Assembly: GCA_950097015.1 (NCBI GenBank)
Contig: CATNEN010000001.1
Location: 26,627,001-26,691,000 of the forward strand
DNA length: 64,000 nt
Reading direction: 5' to 3'
DNA from: Macrostomum hystrix
Lineage: Eukaryota > Platyhelminthes > Macrostomidae
Part shown: positions 22,138 through 31,540 of the stretch, piece by piece
Layout of the letters: every line of letters begins with the position of its first letter
Position numbering within the stretch: the stretch's first letter is position 1
Notes under the pieces: model-generated
What the model was told of the DNA's origin: nothing
Seen by the model: only the letters and a program-made list of their open reading frames with translations
The model's database searches: none
Translations under genes and position numbers: made by a program

Positions 22138-22292
22138 GCTGGGTGTGTGGCTGCTCTGGTGCTGCTCCTGGTTAACTGGTCGAATAGTTCTTGGCTGAAT
22201 TGCCTCGCTGCTGGTACCAGAGCTGTCTGGACTTGGCAGTCGGTAGCTGTGCTGTTTGTTTCCCACCTTGACTGCCGGCACACTCACCTAGG

Positions 22293-22302
22293 GTTTATAT
22301 AG
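22293..22302 (-). promoter_or_regulatory. TATA box of EF-hand gene A
   Basis: The minus strand reads GTCTATATAAACC, a strong TATA box about 155 bp upstream of the chosen ATG. It predicts a start near 22265 and a 5' leader of ~130 nt. Confidence 0.55.
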
Positions 22303-23129
22303 ACCACTCGGGAGCTGTGAAGCTATGCGTCACCAGGCCTAGCAGCTGGGAGCACGCCGTGCTTATATTGAAGGCATCGGGGCGTCACCGGTCTCGTGGG
22401 AACATTCGCACGACGGTGAATCTTTCTGTAGCTCAAGAGAAGCACGATGAGAAAATCCAGCCTAAATCGAGTCGCTTTTCAGATTTTCGGTCACCAAACT
22501 GCGCATGTAGCACTCGGCTGCAGATTCGACAGAATCTTTTGTTTGTTCGAGCGAATGAATTTGCATTCCAAATGGAACTTTCAAGTCAGACACTACGTTA
22601 TACACGGTCATCTATTTTTAATTAGCTTTAAAAGCAATATGATTACTTCGTCTTCCAAATTTGAAGGCACAGCGGCGAAAAATGAACAGTGCAAATTTAA
22701 ATGCCAGGATTTTGAAGGATTTTACTCGCCAGAAAGGTACCTCGCGGAAATCACGGACACCAACAAGTTACGAAGACAGTTTCGACTTTCGACAGTTTCG
22801 ACGCAGTCGCTGTCAACGTTTCGACTTGGAAACCACAAGCTAGCTAATTGCAAAACCTAAAGTCTCATTTGATAAACTGAATCCAGATCCACCTTGCCTT
22901 TTTAAATGCAACTCGACATTGTAGTCGCCGTTAGCGATAAATTGTCTTCAAACATAGAAAATGCTACACCCGACGACAAAGAAATCTACTTAATGTTGCA
23001 AGACAATGGTAACTTTTCATTTACTTTCTTTACGTTTGTTCTGTTCCATAGTATTTTCGACTAAATGTAAACTTAATCAACGAAAAGCCATTTTATTAAA
23101 AATGTGATTCAGATTAGCACACTATTCGC
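22303..23129. other. intergenic DNA, no gene seen
   Basis: Mixed-composition sequence. Plus-strand open frames at 22317-22860 have no recognisable domain and no paired splice sites, and lie upstream of the divergent EF-hand promoter. I see nothing further here. Confidence 0.35.
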
Positions 23130-23782
23130 CTGTTATTATTTATTATTATTAAGACGCTGAAGAGTCAGAGACCCTTAGCGCTCACACGCTCGCGAAAAAG
23201 CTCAGAGGGGCAGGAAGTAGCCTCAAGCGGAGTGAGGTTGATGGCCTGTAGGTCATTAGTGAAGGTCTTTAAGAGAGTTTCAGTGCGCGCATGTCCGCGT
23301 CGAAAAGGATCGCTTGGCGGATTTAGCACAACGATCGCAAGGGGGTTGGTTTCTCCGCGTCCGTAGCTGCGTAGCACGTGGCCGAGAAGCCGCTGTCTCC
23401 GCGCCCTGAGAATGGAGCTCACCGGCGGGACGCAGGAGCGAGCAGCGAGCGCACGGTTTGACAGCCTTTCGGGGTAGCGTACGTCCAGAGCGAAACGCAG
23501 GAAGGCTCTGAAAGTGGCGTCGAGAGCCCGCTTGCGAGATTCCGTGATTGGCAGAGCCTCCAAGCCATAAAGGAATATCGGCTCTACGGCAGCACGAAAA
23601 ATCCGGATTTTGAGTTGGTAAGGCACGGGCGAGCAGAAGATGGGGCTCAGCTGTCGAGCAGCTGTCCAGGCTTGCGCACGACGATCGGCGACGATGTCCT
23701 CCGGAGAGACCACCAGCGAGCCGAGGTACCGAAAATCCGAGCAGACAGAGATTTCGTCACCGTATTTTATTCGCCTGTCCAA
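23130..23782 (-). mobile_element. 5'-truncated LINE relic (RTE/CR1-type RT C-terminus)
   Basis: The minus-strand open frame 23782-23165 gives ~200 residues with FRYLGSLV, a spaced RRAQAWTAARQL, KIRIFRAAVEPIFLYGLEA and RRQRLLGHVLR. This is the conserved C-terminal region after the reverse transcriptase palm in RTE- and CR1-like LINEs. The YADD palm and endonuclease are missing, so it is truncated at 5'. The stop is followed by a TAATAATAATAA tail (23135-23155, minus sense), a known kind of 3' end for such elements. Frame still open, so the insertion is fairly young. Confidence 0.75.
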
Positions 23783-24367
23783 TTAACAGTAATAATAAAA
23801 CATACACTGTACCACGCTCGTTCAGATGAGTCACCCAAGAGGGCCTCATAAAATACGCGTAAAACGCGTAAAATAAACATTATGCTTTTTGTTCTACCGA
23901 AACTGGCTTGAACAGGGCCCTAAACAGCTCAGCCAGCACTCGCATGCGTACAGTTCCTGTCTGTGCTAGCGTGAGAGTGACCGAGAGACCCTTGCAGAGA
24001 GAAGAGAGAGAGTGAGAGAGAGAGCTAGAGAATAGAGCCAGGGTGAGATCAGCCATTTCTCGCTTGTCTAAACTCGCAGTATTTGTAATTTAGAAAGTCC
24101 AGCTAATTGCACCCACCCTACACGCAAGATTGGTCTGTGCTTGCAGCCAGACAGTGAGGGTTGAATATACTGGAGCAATTCAGAGTGGAGTCCAGCTGGG
24201 TTTCCGGTCTGGGCACGATTGTCAAGAGCGAATTGCCCCTCCCCACCTCAATGCATCGCTTCTGCATTTCGGTGTCTCTAAATGGTAGCTCTCTTGCCAT
24301 CTGTCCCTGTGTATCCTCAGTAATTTTGGTGAATCGAAGCAAATACCAGAGCTATTAGTGCCCTACA
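23783..24367. other. 5' flank of EF-hand gene B
   Basis: Contains a GA-rich simple repeat (about 23995-24030). No clear TATA box was found. The region should contain the promoter and leader of the plus-strand gene that starts at 24368. Confidence 0.4.
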
Positions 24368-25616
24368 ATGTCTACGAAAGAAGAAATGGAAGCGATCTTC
24401 CGTGCCATGGACACCAATGGCGACGGTGTGCTGTCTGAGCAGGAACTCACAGAGCACCTGGTGCTGAAGATGGGCTTCAACCAGGACTTTGTCAAGGTAT
24501 TTTATGGTGAATTTTTTGGGAAATTAAACATGAGAAAGCTGTTTTGAGAAGCATCGCTTATGGTATATAATTTAACATTCACCATATAATGTAAAGGCTA
24601 ACCGTCAGGGGCACAGTGAGAGTGTACACTACTTGCAAGTCAGGGTGACCACCTGTGTGAGTGTGCCTGTATACAGTATCTGAGTGCCCAGGAGTCAGTG
24701 GAATGGACATAATTGCCTCCTCGCTGGCTGTGGATCTACTGTCACCAAATAATGTACTAGTGCTCACAACCTGCTTCAAATATTATTATTAAGAAAATAC
24801 TAGGCCTACAAGCGATCAGTGTGGGTTGTAGCCTAGTGGTTAGAGCGTCAGACTCACGACTTAAAGGTCGGAAGTTCGATTTCTGACTCCATTGGAACAG
24901 TTTGTGTCCTACTGAATCGCTTCAGTTCACCCAGCTGTTAAATGTATGCCAGCATTAGCTGGTGTAATTAAGCGTAAGTGTTGCGTCCCCCAGTCCATGG
25001 ACTGAACAGCTGTACGCAGACTTCAATTCAGATGCGCCACGCGGCAGCCTACGGCTATGCTATTGACTGAACGTCTAATTGGTATAATTAAGTTTACTTT
25101 AAACTTTCAGAACTTCCTGGCGAATTTCGACTCGAACTCGGATGGCAAGGTGACACTTGACGAGTGCCTGCAGAAACTGGGGCTGATCCCAGACCCGGAG
25201 ATTGAGTAAGCACTACATGGCACGTATTGAATGTACTCAATTAAATGCAATGTTGACCACAATATCGAAAATAATAATTACAATGAATGTGGCCTCGCCG
25301 TAGAATCAAGCTTAGGGACATTGGTGCGAGAGGCAAACGCGTTAGACCGCTCTGCCACTGACCCTCCAATGTTGATCATACACACAATGTCTACCCCAGG
25401 TATTCCGCTTGGAAGTCGGTGTTCAACTCGTTCGACAAGGACGGATCCGGCTTCATCGAGGCGGATGAGCTACCGAAAGTTCTGGCGGAGATTGGTAGCA
25501 CAACTAAGTACGACCAGTCACACTTCCAGAACTGGATTAGCCAGCACGACTCCAACGCTGATGGTCGCGTGAGCTACGCCGAGTTTCTTGACTGGATCCG
25601 CGGGCCGAAGAATTGA
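24368..25616 (+). CDS. calmodulin-like four-EF-hand protein B (3 exons)
   Basis: Exons 24368-24496, 25111-25205 and 25400-25616 (129, 95 and 217 nt) give 146 residues. Loops: DTNGDGVLS, DSNSDGKVT, DKDGSGFIE and DSNADGRVS, all with canonical acidic or Asn ligands, so all four should bind calcium. Splice sites are GTATTT/CTTTCAG and GTAAGC/CCCCAG. The phases (0, then 2) and the 95- and 217-nt exon lengths equal those of gene A, and gene C has the same pattern with a 214-nt last exon. Both introns are occupied by SINEs. Confidence 0.92.
24600..24768 (+). mobile_element. tRNA-derived SINE, family 1 (5'-truncated)
   Basis: The tail half only: GCACAGTGAGAGTGTACACT, CAGGAGTCAGTGGAATGG, TTGCCTCCTCGCTGGCTG and the CTACTGTCACCAAATA end. 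The tRNA-like head is missing. It lies in intron 1 of EF-hand gene B. Confidence 0.8.
24826..25075 (+). mobile_element. second tRNA-derived SINE family
   Basis: A tRNA-like head has a good A box (TAGCCTAGTGGTTAGAGCG) and B box (AAGTTCGATTTC) with tRNA-like spacing. The body is unrelated to family 1 and contains ATTGGAACAGTTTGTGTCCT and CCCAGTCCATGGACTGAACAG. It could also be a decayed tRNA gene, but the ~170-bp body and the position in an intron favour a SINE. Only one copy was recognised in this window. Confidence 0.6.
25285..25372 (-). mobile_element. tRNA-derived SINE, family 1 (head fragment)
   Basis: The minus strand gives GGGTCAGTGGCAGAGCGG, TAACGCGTTTGCCTCTCGC and a B-box region, then the GGCCACATTCATT start of the body. 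It lies in intron 2 of EF-hand gene B. Confidence 0.8.
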
Positions 25617-27502
25617 AGAATTTCGTCCTGATGCAATGAAACTGAACTTTTATTGATATTGCAATCGCTTCCAATTTTAACTAGTTTTTCCCTTGTACGA
25701 AATTCTGCTAATCTTTCCATTTTTAACTGAAATCTGCAGCCTCTGTGGAATGCGTTCGAGTTCTATACTGAACTTCTTGTCGGAGTATAGAAGACGGTAA
25801 GAATGCCTAATGTGATTATAGGTATGCCATTATAGTTTTTCTATCACTGGTGAGAACTACAATGTAACAATATTACAAACTTACAATGCCCAAAAATGGC
25901 ATGCTTGGTCTCCTATAGACTCTGATGTATCTCGATCATCTCGATGGGGACTAGCTATAGATGTAACAAAGGATTTATTTTCTAGTGAAGACTGGTCATA
26001 GATATGATAAGCTAGACTGAAATTTGAGACATTGCAGAAGAAAATTTAAGAAAAATATCAAGTCAGTCTTAAATTTAAACTTCTGATAGGGTCTTAGTAC
26101 CTATGGATTTATACATTTGAAACCCTCCAGTGGATTATTCAATTGACTTTGTCGGAGATTTCGATCCTAATCGCTTAAGCCAATCGAATATCGACGCCGT
26201 ATTGTCTGCTGGTAGACGTAATCACCAAGACGTCTTGGTAGCGCCCGGCCTGATCGCATTCAGTTTGCCAACCAAGCATTCGAAAATGGCACTTTGCAAA
26301 CGAAACAAACAACCCCCCAGACAAACGACGACTTGCCTTCAACTCAAACATTTTGCACTAAATTCCAACAGTGGGCTAGATAGAGCGAGTACGAGTATCA
26401 GCTACTTTGTCTATTGCTCAAACTGCGGTAAAGTCCAATCAATTCAGACACTTTAATTCAATATAGCATTTCACGGTCAAATTTAATCCACTATTGCGAA
26501 ATTCAATTCGTTTCGCTGTCGCTTGAGATATTCTATGGCCAAATCTGCTGTTTGGTTTCACTCAATTTAATCCTGGGACACCTATTTCGTGTTTGTACGA
26601 AGTATGTCCTACTTGGGTGGTCTCGAATCCCCTTGCTCGTCTCTCTCTTCAGTGAATTGCATCTTATTGTAAAAAAAGCGTGCAGTAATATCGCGCGAGT
26701 TGTCTATGGCCATTTTTCCACGTATTATTGGCCGGAAAATAATTTGCATAATGGGCATTAATTCATTAATTACCATTAATTCATCTATGGCCATTAACGG
26801 GCAAGACTTTGCCCGCCGGGCAAAAAGGTCATGGTACAATCCGATTCGACAAACTTTGCATATTTAATCATAATCCAATCCAATTACAATTTAATTTAAA
26901 AAATATTCTGGTGCGCAGAGCGACATTCGCGTACATTTAGCTCATGGACGCTGACCCTCCGGTGGAATGAGCTGCGGGTTCTGTTAATGAGGCCGTAAGC
27001 TTGACGGACCAGACGGAAGCTGAATTGGCAGCGAAAAAACTCCATAGGCAAGTTTTCGGCGATCACTGAGGCCAATAGACGTTTGCAGTCGGCCTCCGAG
27101 TTGTCCAGCAAGGCCATGATGGATCTGTGCATGGTTGAGAGTTGAAAATCATCACTAAGGCCTTGAACAACCGCAGGATTTTATCCTCGCAGCACTAAAG
27201 CGGTCGGCGAGAGCCAAACCACGCAATAGAGAGCTAAGAGGCACGTGTTGTGTTGCACGTGTCACCCTTACTCCACTGCCTCTTTAATAAACTTTTTGGG
27301 GTGGGTGAATGAACAAAACTCTGCGCACACAGCGCGTAAAAGCCCGCACAACCATTGGATTGTGGAGCATGCAAGTTTTACCACTGCTGCCAATGTGACA
27401 GAAATGGGGAAATGGAAACTTTCAATGGCCTCACATTTGCCCAGATCAAAATAAAAGTTTCAGGGATTTTAAAAAGGATATCGATTCCTCACAATCCCAG
27501 GA
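25617..27502. other. intergenic DNA, no gene seen
   Basis: Nearly 1.9 kb of AT-rich sequence. The minus-strand open frame 27132-26896 (78 codons, GC-richer than its surroundings) may be a mobile-element relic, but I cannot name it. Short ATTAATTCATTAATT direct repeats lie near 26755-26785. Confidence 0.4.
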
Positions 27503-27575
27503 GCCCCAGTGGCGCAATGGATAGCGCGTCGGACTTCTAATCCGGAGGTTGAGGGTTCGAGTCCCTCCTGGGGTG
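27503..27575 (+). tRNA. tRNA-Arg (anticodon TCT), copy 1
   Basis: 73 nt. Acceptor stem GCCCCAG/CTGGGGT, A box TGGCGCAATGG, anticodon loop CTTCTAA with TCT, T loop GGTTCGAGTCC. No intron. All stems pair. A T run downstream (27582-27589) fits a Pol III terminator. Confidence 0.97.
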
Positions 27576-27896
27576 TGCGTATTTTTTTTGTTTGGAAAGA
27601 AGCATGGAATATTATGAATCAAGTCCCGAGTCGCACAAAAGCTCCTTATTTTATTTTACTCGTTCAAAGTTCGTAATGTATTTGCTCATTATCAAAGATG
27701 CGGCGCTATCAATAACAATCATGCCATTTGAGTTATATCTATAATATGTGGGAATTCCTATTACAGCATCAAGCTGAATTATAAGACAGAAGCTTTGCGA
27801 ATAAAATATAAAAAATAAGACAGTAGAAATCCATGGGAGAGTTTGCACTTTTAGTCGGCGGGCGCTCCACATCCGCCTCGCCCTGTCTTCCACCCC
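27576..27896. other. spacer between tRNA-Arg and EF-hand gene C
   Basis: The minus strand contains AATAAA at 27650-27655, about 240 bp past the stop of EF-hand gene C. It is the likely polyadenylation signal of that gene. Confidence 0.5.
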
Positions 27897-28508
27897 TCAC
27901 TTGGAGCCCCGCACCCAGTTCAGGAACTCCGGGTAGCTGATCTTGCCGTCCTTGTTGGCATCGTGCTCGGCGATCCACCGGCGGAACTGGTCCGGGTTGT
28001 AAGCCGTCTTGCTGCCGATCTCGGCCAGCAGGTGCGGCAGCTCGTGCTCGTCGATGAAGCCGGAGCCGTCCTTGTCAAACTTTTGAAAGATCTGATACCA
28101 CTTTGAGTAGCTTCAATGGGAAACGATTGTCAAAATTGCCGTCAGCAACAGAAAATAAATATTTGAGCTGAAGCGGAAAGTGGCGCTCAAGCAAGGACTC
28201 ACTTCTTCTCTCCGCTAGGCATTAGGCCGAGCTTCTCGCGGTACTCGGCTTCGGTGACTCGACCGTCGCAGTCGCTGTCAAAGGTGGCCAGGAACTCCTG
28301 AGGGTTGCAGGCAAAGTTTTGGAACCTGGCGAGACTTCTGGCTGCAGAGGAAGATGTTAGCAAGTTAAACATTGAAACAAACCTCTACAAACTTCTTGTT
28401 GAAGTTGCGGCTGACCAGGAAACTGGAGATTTCGGCTTTGGTGAGGATCCGGTCGCCATCCCGATCCATCTGGTCGAAGATGTCCATGAGCTCCTGCTGG
28501 TCGGCCAT
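27897..28508 (-). CDS. calmodulin-like four-EF-hand protein C (3 exons)
   Basis: Exons 28508-28383, 28297-28203 and 28110-27897 (126, 95 and 214 nt) give 144 residues. EF loops: DRDGDRILT, DSDCDGRVT, DKDGSGFID and DANKDGKIS. Loop 1 has Arg in place of the usual Gly at position 6, while the others look functional. It is closest to protein B within the window: both have YSxW at the third exon start and a C-terminal FLxWxRG. Together with A and B it forms a local family of small calcium sensors; target and tissue are unknown. Confidence 0.92.
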
Positions 28509-28601
28509 GTCACAATTGCCTGCTGTTCTAACAGATGAAAATAATTGTTAACCAGAATGCTTCTCTTCTGTTCCCATCTGAGAGCTGAGCTGGGACCAAC
28601 A

Positions 28602-28608
28602 ATTTATA
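28602..28608 (-). promoter_or_regulatory. TATA-like box of EF-hand gene C
   Basis: The minus strand reads GTTATAAATTG about 95 bp upstream of the ATG at 28508, which puts the transcription start near 28575. Confidence 0.45.
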
Positions 28609-29528
28609 ACGGAAATTTTTATCTCCCGTCAGCCAGGACTGACCAATCGGTCCACAGAGCTTCACATGGGCTCGATGAGTCGCCGACAAGAGCAGGCAGA
28701 CAGATGGGAGCGCAGCTGCCATGGCGGAGTCCGGCTCGGACGGTGGCGTCGGAAGTGGCCAGGCTGAAGGGATCAATTATTTGCAGGACAGGATCGCGTC
28801 GTCCTTGAAATCGGCCTTTCCGGAGGACGGAGGGTTGGCACGGGAAAATTGCAACAACTGCATCCTCAATTATTCCGGCCTTCGCGTAGCAAACGCTGTT
28901 GAAAAACATGATGCCGCTAGCATCGGCCCCCATTTGGTAATCAACTCAATCGACCCAGCAATTAGGCTCAGGAAGAGCTGGAGCAAGAGGAAGGCGTCGC
29001 GTGCCTGTTATCTATATTGCACTGGGTCCAATCGGTACTTAATGCCCCGTCCCTATCCATTGCATCTCCCTCGGGCCTCGATTTTGTAAAATTTCAGTAA
29101 AGAACTGAAAAACATAAGCTCAAAAAGAGAAATAGTCTCATCGGACAAAGACCGCAGAGCAAACAGCCTCTGACCCTCCTGCAATTACAGGCAATTGTGG
29201 CTAGCTAATCTAATTCTATCTGACCCATGATGGTTACTGCAGAATCGAGTAGGATTAAAGGGATTAACAGCATTCAAACAGAAAAAACTGAAATGCAGAT
29301 TTTATCTATTTATTGCTAGAAGTCTACCCTTTGTGAGTCCCATGTCGGTTGTTGGCATTTGAGAAATCGATCCGCTTCTCAGAGCAGAGCTGGCAGTCAG
29401 CGGTGGGTCATTCTCTGCTCAAAAACAGCTGCAGATCGAGTCGCAGAAACTGCTCAGCTTTTGAGTACGTCGTATGCCAAGGGGAAAAAATAGAACGACT
29501 TATCCCCTGAGACTTGGGTTCATTGTAA
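28609..29528. other. intergenic DNA, no gene seen
   Basis: A GC-moderate stretch (28640-28960) is open on both strands but has no recognisable domain or splice partners. The remainder is AT-rich. Confidence 0.35.
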
Positions 29529-29601
29529 GCCCCAGTGGCGCAATGGATAGCGCGTCGGACTTCTAATCCGGAGGTTGAGGGTTCGAGTCCCTCCTGGGGT
29601 G
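29529..29601 (+). tRNA. tRNA-Arg (anticodon TCT), copy 2
   Basis: Identical over all 73 nt to the copy at 27503. Flanks differ, so this is a dispersed or older duplication with the gene body held constant. A T run near 29636-29641 may terminate transcription. Confidence 0.97.
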
Positions 29602-30680
29602 GACTTTCGAGATCAGTGAATTCGCGAGTCGCACATTTTTTGACGAAATAAAACTTTACTAATCTTTCATAGATTTGATTGTCCAATATTTTGTAATTCT
29701 GGATGTTGTTTAATTCTGTAGAGCGTAAAGTTTCAGCCCGTGTTGAAGATTTTGATGGCGATTGGTTGAATCTTTTGGAAGATGCAGAAAAAAGCAAAAT
29801 TTGGGCATTAGAAATACCCATATAGTCTTTCTACGCTCGAACTGTTAAATAATGTTTCTGCCAGATGTTAATGAGTATAGCACATAAAGTTATCAAATAT
29901 TCGTCACTGAATCACATCCTGGGTGGCCAATACCGAAATGACAGCGCGAAGTCTTAACTCTTGGCAATCATTCGCTAGATTATATACATGTACATGTACG
30001 TATAGATTCAATAGCATCTGAAGGCTGTTAGGTAGTCACTCTTGAGTAATACCGAAGCAAAGCAAAGCGGACGAAATAATAATAATAATTGACTTTCTCA
30101 TCGTCAGGCAGTGTACACTCTCACTGTGCCTTGGAGGTTGGCCCTCAAAGGCGTAAATTGCACGACAAGCCTCCAAGCCTTCTCTCCGGGGCTGCGCCCA
30201 AATGAATGTGGCCTCGCCGCGGAATCGAGCTCAGGGACCTTGGTGCGAGTGGAAACGCGTTAACCGCTCTGCCACCGACCCCCTTCATGCACCTGTTACT
30301 AGCCAGACATGAAATCTATGAAGCATACTCGTAGATACCGTTCTCTCATGGAGACAGATGTACGAGTTCAATAACTTTTTAATGTCTTTCTGACACGGTC
30401 ATTCTCAACGGGGCATCCTATTTTGCTTTCGCCATTCGAACATTATTTTCAAATTTTAGCGCATCCTTAAGGTAGTGCCGGGCTTTTATTGACAGGTAAA
30501 AAAATCCAGATGCATTTTGTAATGGGCGGGTGCCTGTCAGAACTTAGCTGACGCAGAGCTGACACCGGACAGAGGTAGTGTTTTATGATTGGAGCTTTTA
30601 GCTTTCATTATCTTTAGGCTTTCACCGGCCTCAATGACGGTAGGTGATTGACGTTGGCAAACTTCAGTTTCAGTCTTGGT
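29602..30680. other. intergenic DNA with a SINE
   Basis: Apart from the SINE at 30089-30286, I see no gene. AATAAA on the minus strand at 30485-30490 is a likely polyadenylation signal for the C-type lectin gene, ~190 bp past its stop. Confidence 0.45.
30089..30286 (-). mobile_element. tRNA-derived SINE, family 1 (near complete)
   Basis: On the minus strand: GGGGTCGGTGGCAGAGCGG head, GAGCTCGATTCCGCGGCGAG, TTTGGGCGCAGCC, GGCTTGTCGTGCAATTTACG, CCAAGGCACAGTGAGAGTGT and CTGACGATGAGAAAGTCA. The tRNA-like head and body are well preserved. The far 3' part is missing. Confidence 0.9.
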
Positions 30681-31469
30681 TCAGCCGAATGGAGACAGGC
30701 ACTCACAATAGCCTCCCGCTGAGGCTTGGTAGTTCTGGGCTCGCAGGTCGATGAGTCGCAAATAGTCGGTTGCGGCTCGATCCTCAACTCCGCCGCCATT
30801 GTTGGGCTCTCCGCTGCCCCACAGTCCAGAGGAGATGCCCAGGCCGCAGCTGACCCACTGCCAGCCTCCCGATGGCTCCGGACTGCCCGGAAGCTGCCAG
30901 CCACCCAGATAGATGGCTGAGAAGCCTGAGCCAGCTGGAAAGCTTGACAGCTTACTGGCCACCATCAGCGTGACTTTGTTTCTTTCATTTAAGTCCGTCA
31001 CATCCGCCATGATGACGAGTCCAGGCTCCGCATCGCACATGGCCTTGCATCTTGTCCAGTTACCAACGCAGCTCATGAACTTGTACTTGACGCCGCAAGA
31101 GTCGCTCGCGTATCCGGCAGGACACAGAGCTCCGGGCGGCAGTCCTGACTGCTGCTTCACAAACAGCTGTCCTGTGCGGCTGCAGCCGCAGTCTCTCACG
31201 CTCTTGCTGCACCTGTCGAACACGAACAGCTGGCACGGACCGTCGGACATGGAGAAGGCCTGACATTGCTGTCTGCTGCTGCACAGACTCGAGCACTTCA
31301 TGCTGGACTTGGCATCGGCGTGGGTCTCGACGAACTGAGCGTTGATGCACAGCAGCCCGTTGATTCTGTAGTAGAAGCTGGCAGAGGTCGCCAGAGACAG
31401 CGCCAGCGACACCAACACCAAGAGAAGTCGCAGGCTCCTGACTGCTCTAGGACTGCTCAAGAGAAGCAT
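30681..31469 (-). CDS. secreted PAN/apple-like plus C-type-lectin-like protein
   Basis: Single exon, 262 residues from the Met at 31469. A strong signal peptide (LRLLLVLVSLALSLATS) is followed by a Cys-rich apple/PAN-like region (INGLLCINAQFVE, KCSSLCSSRQQCQAFSM, CQLFVFDRC). The C-terminal half resembles a C-type lectin fold: WTRCKAMCDAEPGL, YLGGWQ, GGWQWVSC, SGEPNN and a final YCEC. The EPN tripeptide is typical of mannose-type calcium-dependent sugar binding. An earlier in-frame Met at 31520 is unlikely because it abuts a TATA-like element. Probably a secreted or surface lectin for adhesion, mucus or defence; ligand unknown. Confidence 0.82.
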   Translation of the reverse strand: MLLLSSPRAVRSLRLLLVLVSLALSLATSASFYYRINGLLCINAQFVETHADAKSSMKCSSLCSSRQQCQAFSMSDGPCQLFVFDRCSKSVRDCGCSRTGQLFVKQQSGLPPGALCPAGYASDSCGVKYKFMSCVGNWTRCKAMCDAEPGLVIMADVTDLNERNKVTLMVASKLSSFPAGSGFSAIYLGGWQLPGSPEPSGGWQWVSCGLGISSGLWGSGEPNNGGGVEDRAATDYLRLIDLRAQNYQASAGGYCECLSPFG

Positions 31470-31525
31470 GTTTGTTCTTATTCTTGCAGGAGCTGAGCCA
31501 GTCTTAGATACAGCATTCATGCCTT

Positions 31526-31540
31526 TATTTAAGTTCTATA
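31526..31540 (-). promoter_or_regulatory. TATA-like element of the lectin gene
   Basis: The minus strand reads CTTAAATAAAGG about 60-70 bp upstream of the Met at 31469. This supports the downstream start codon over the one at 31520. Confidence 0.35.

Noticed and set aside
21925-22287. Start of EF-hand A at an upstream GTG near 22287
   Set aside because: It lies only a few bases from a TATA box and has no ATG; the Met at 22137 begins the EF-hand homology.
28528-29089. Overlapping frames upstream of EF-hand gene C
   Set aside because: No recognisable domain; the region contains that gene's promoter.
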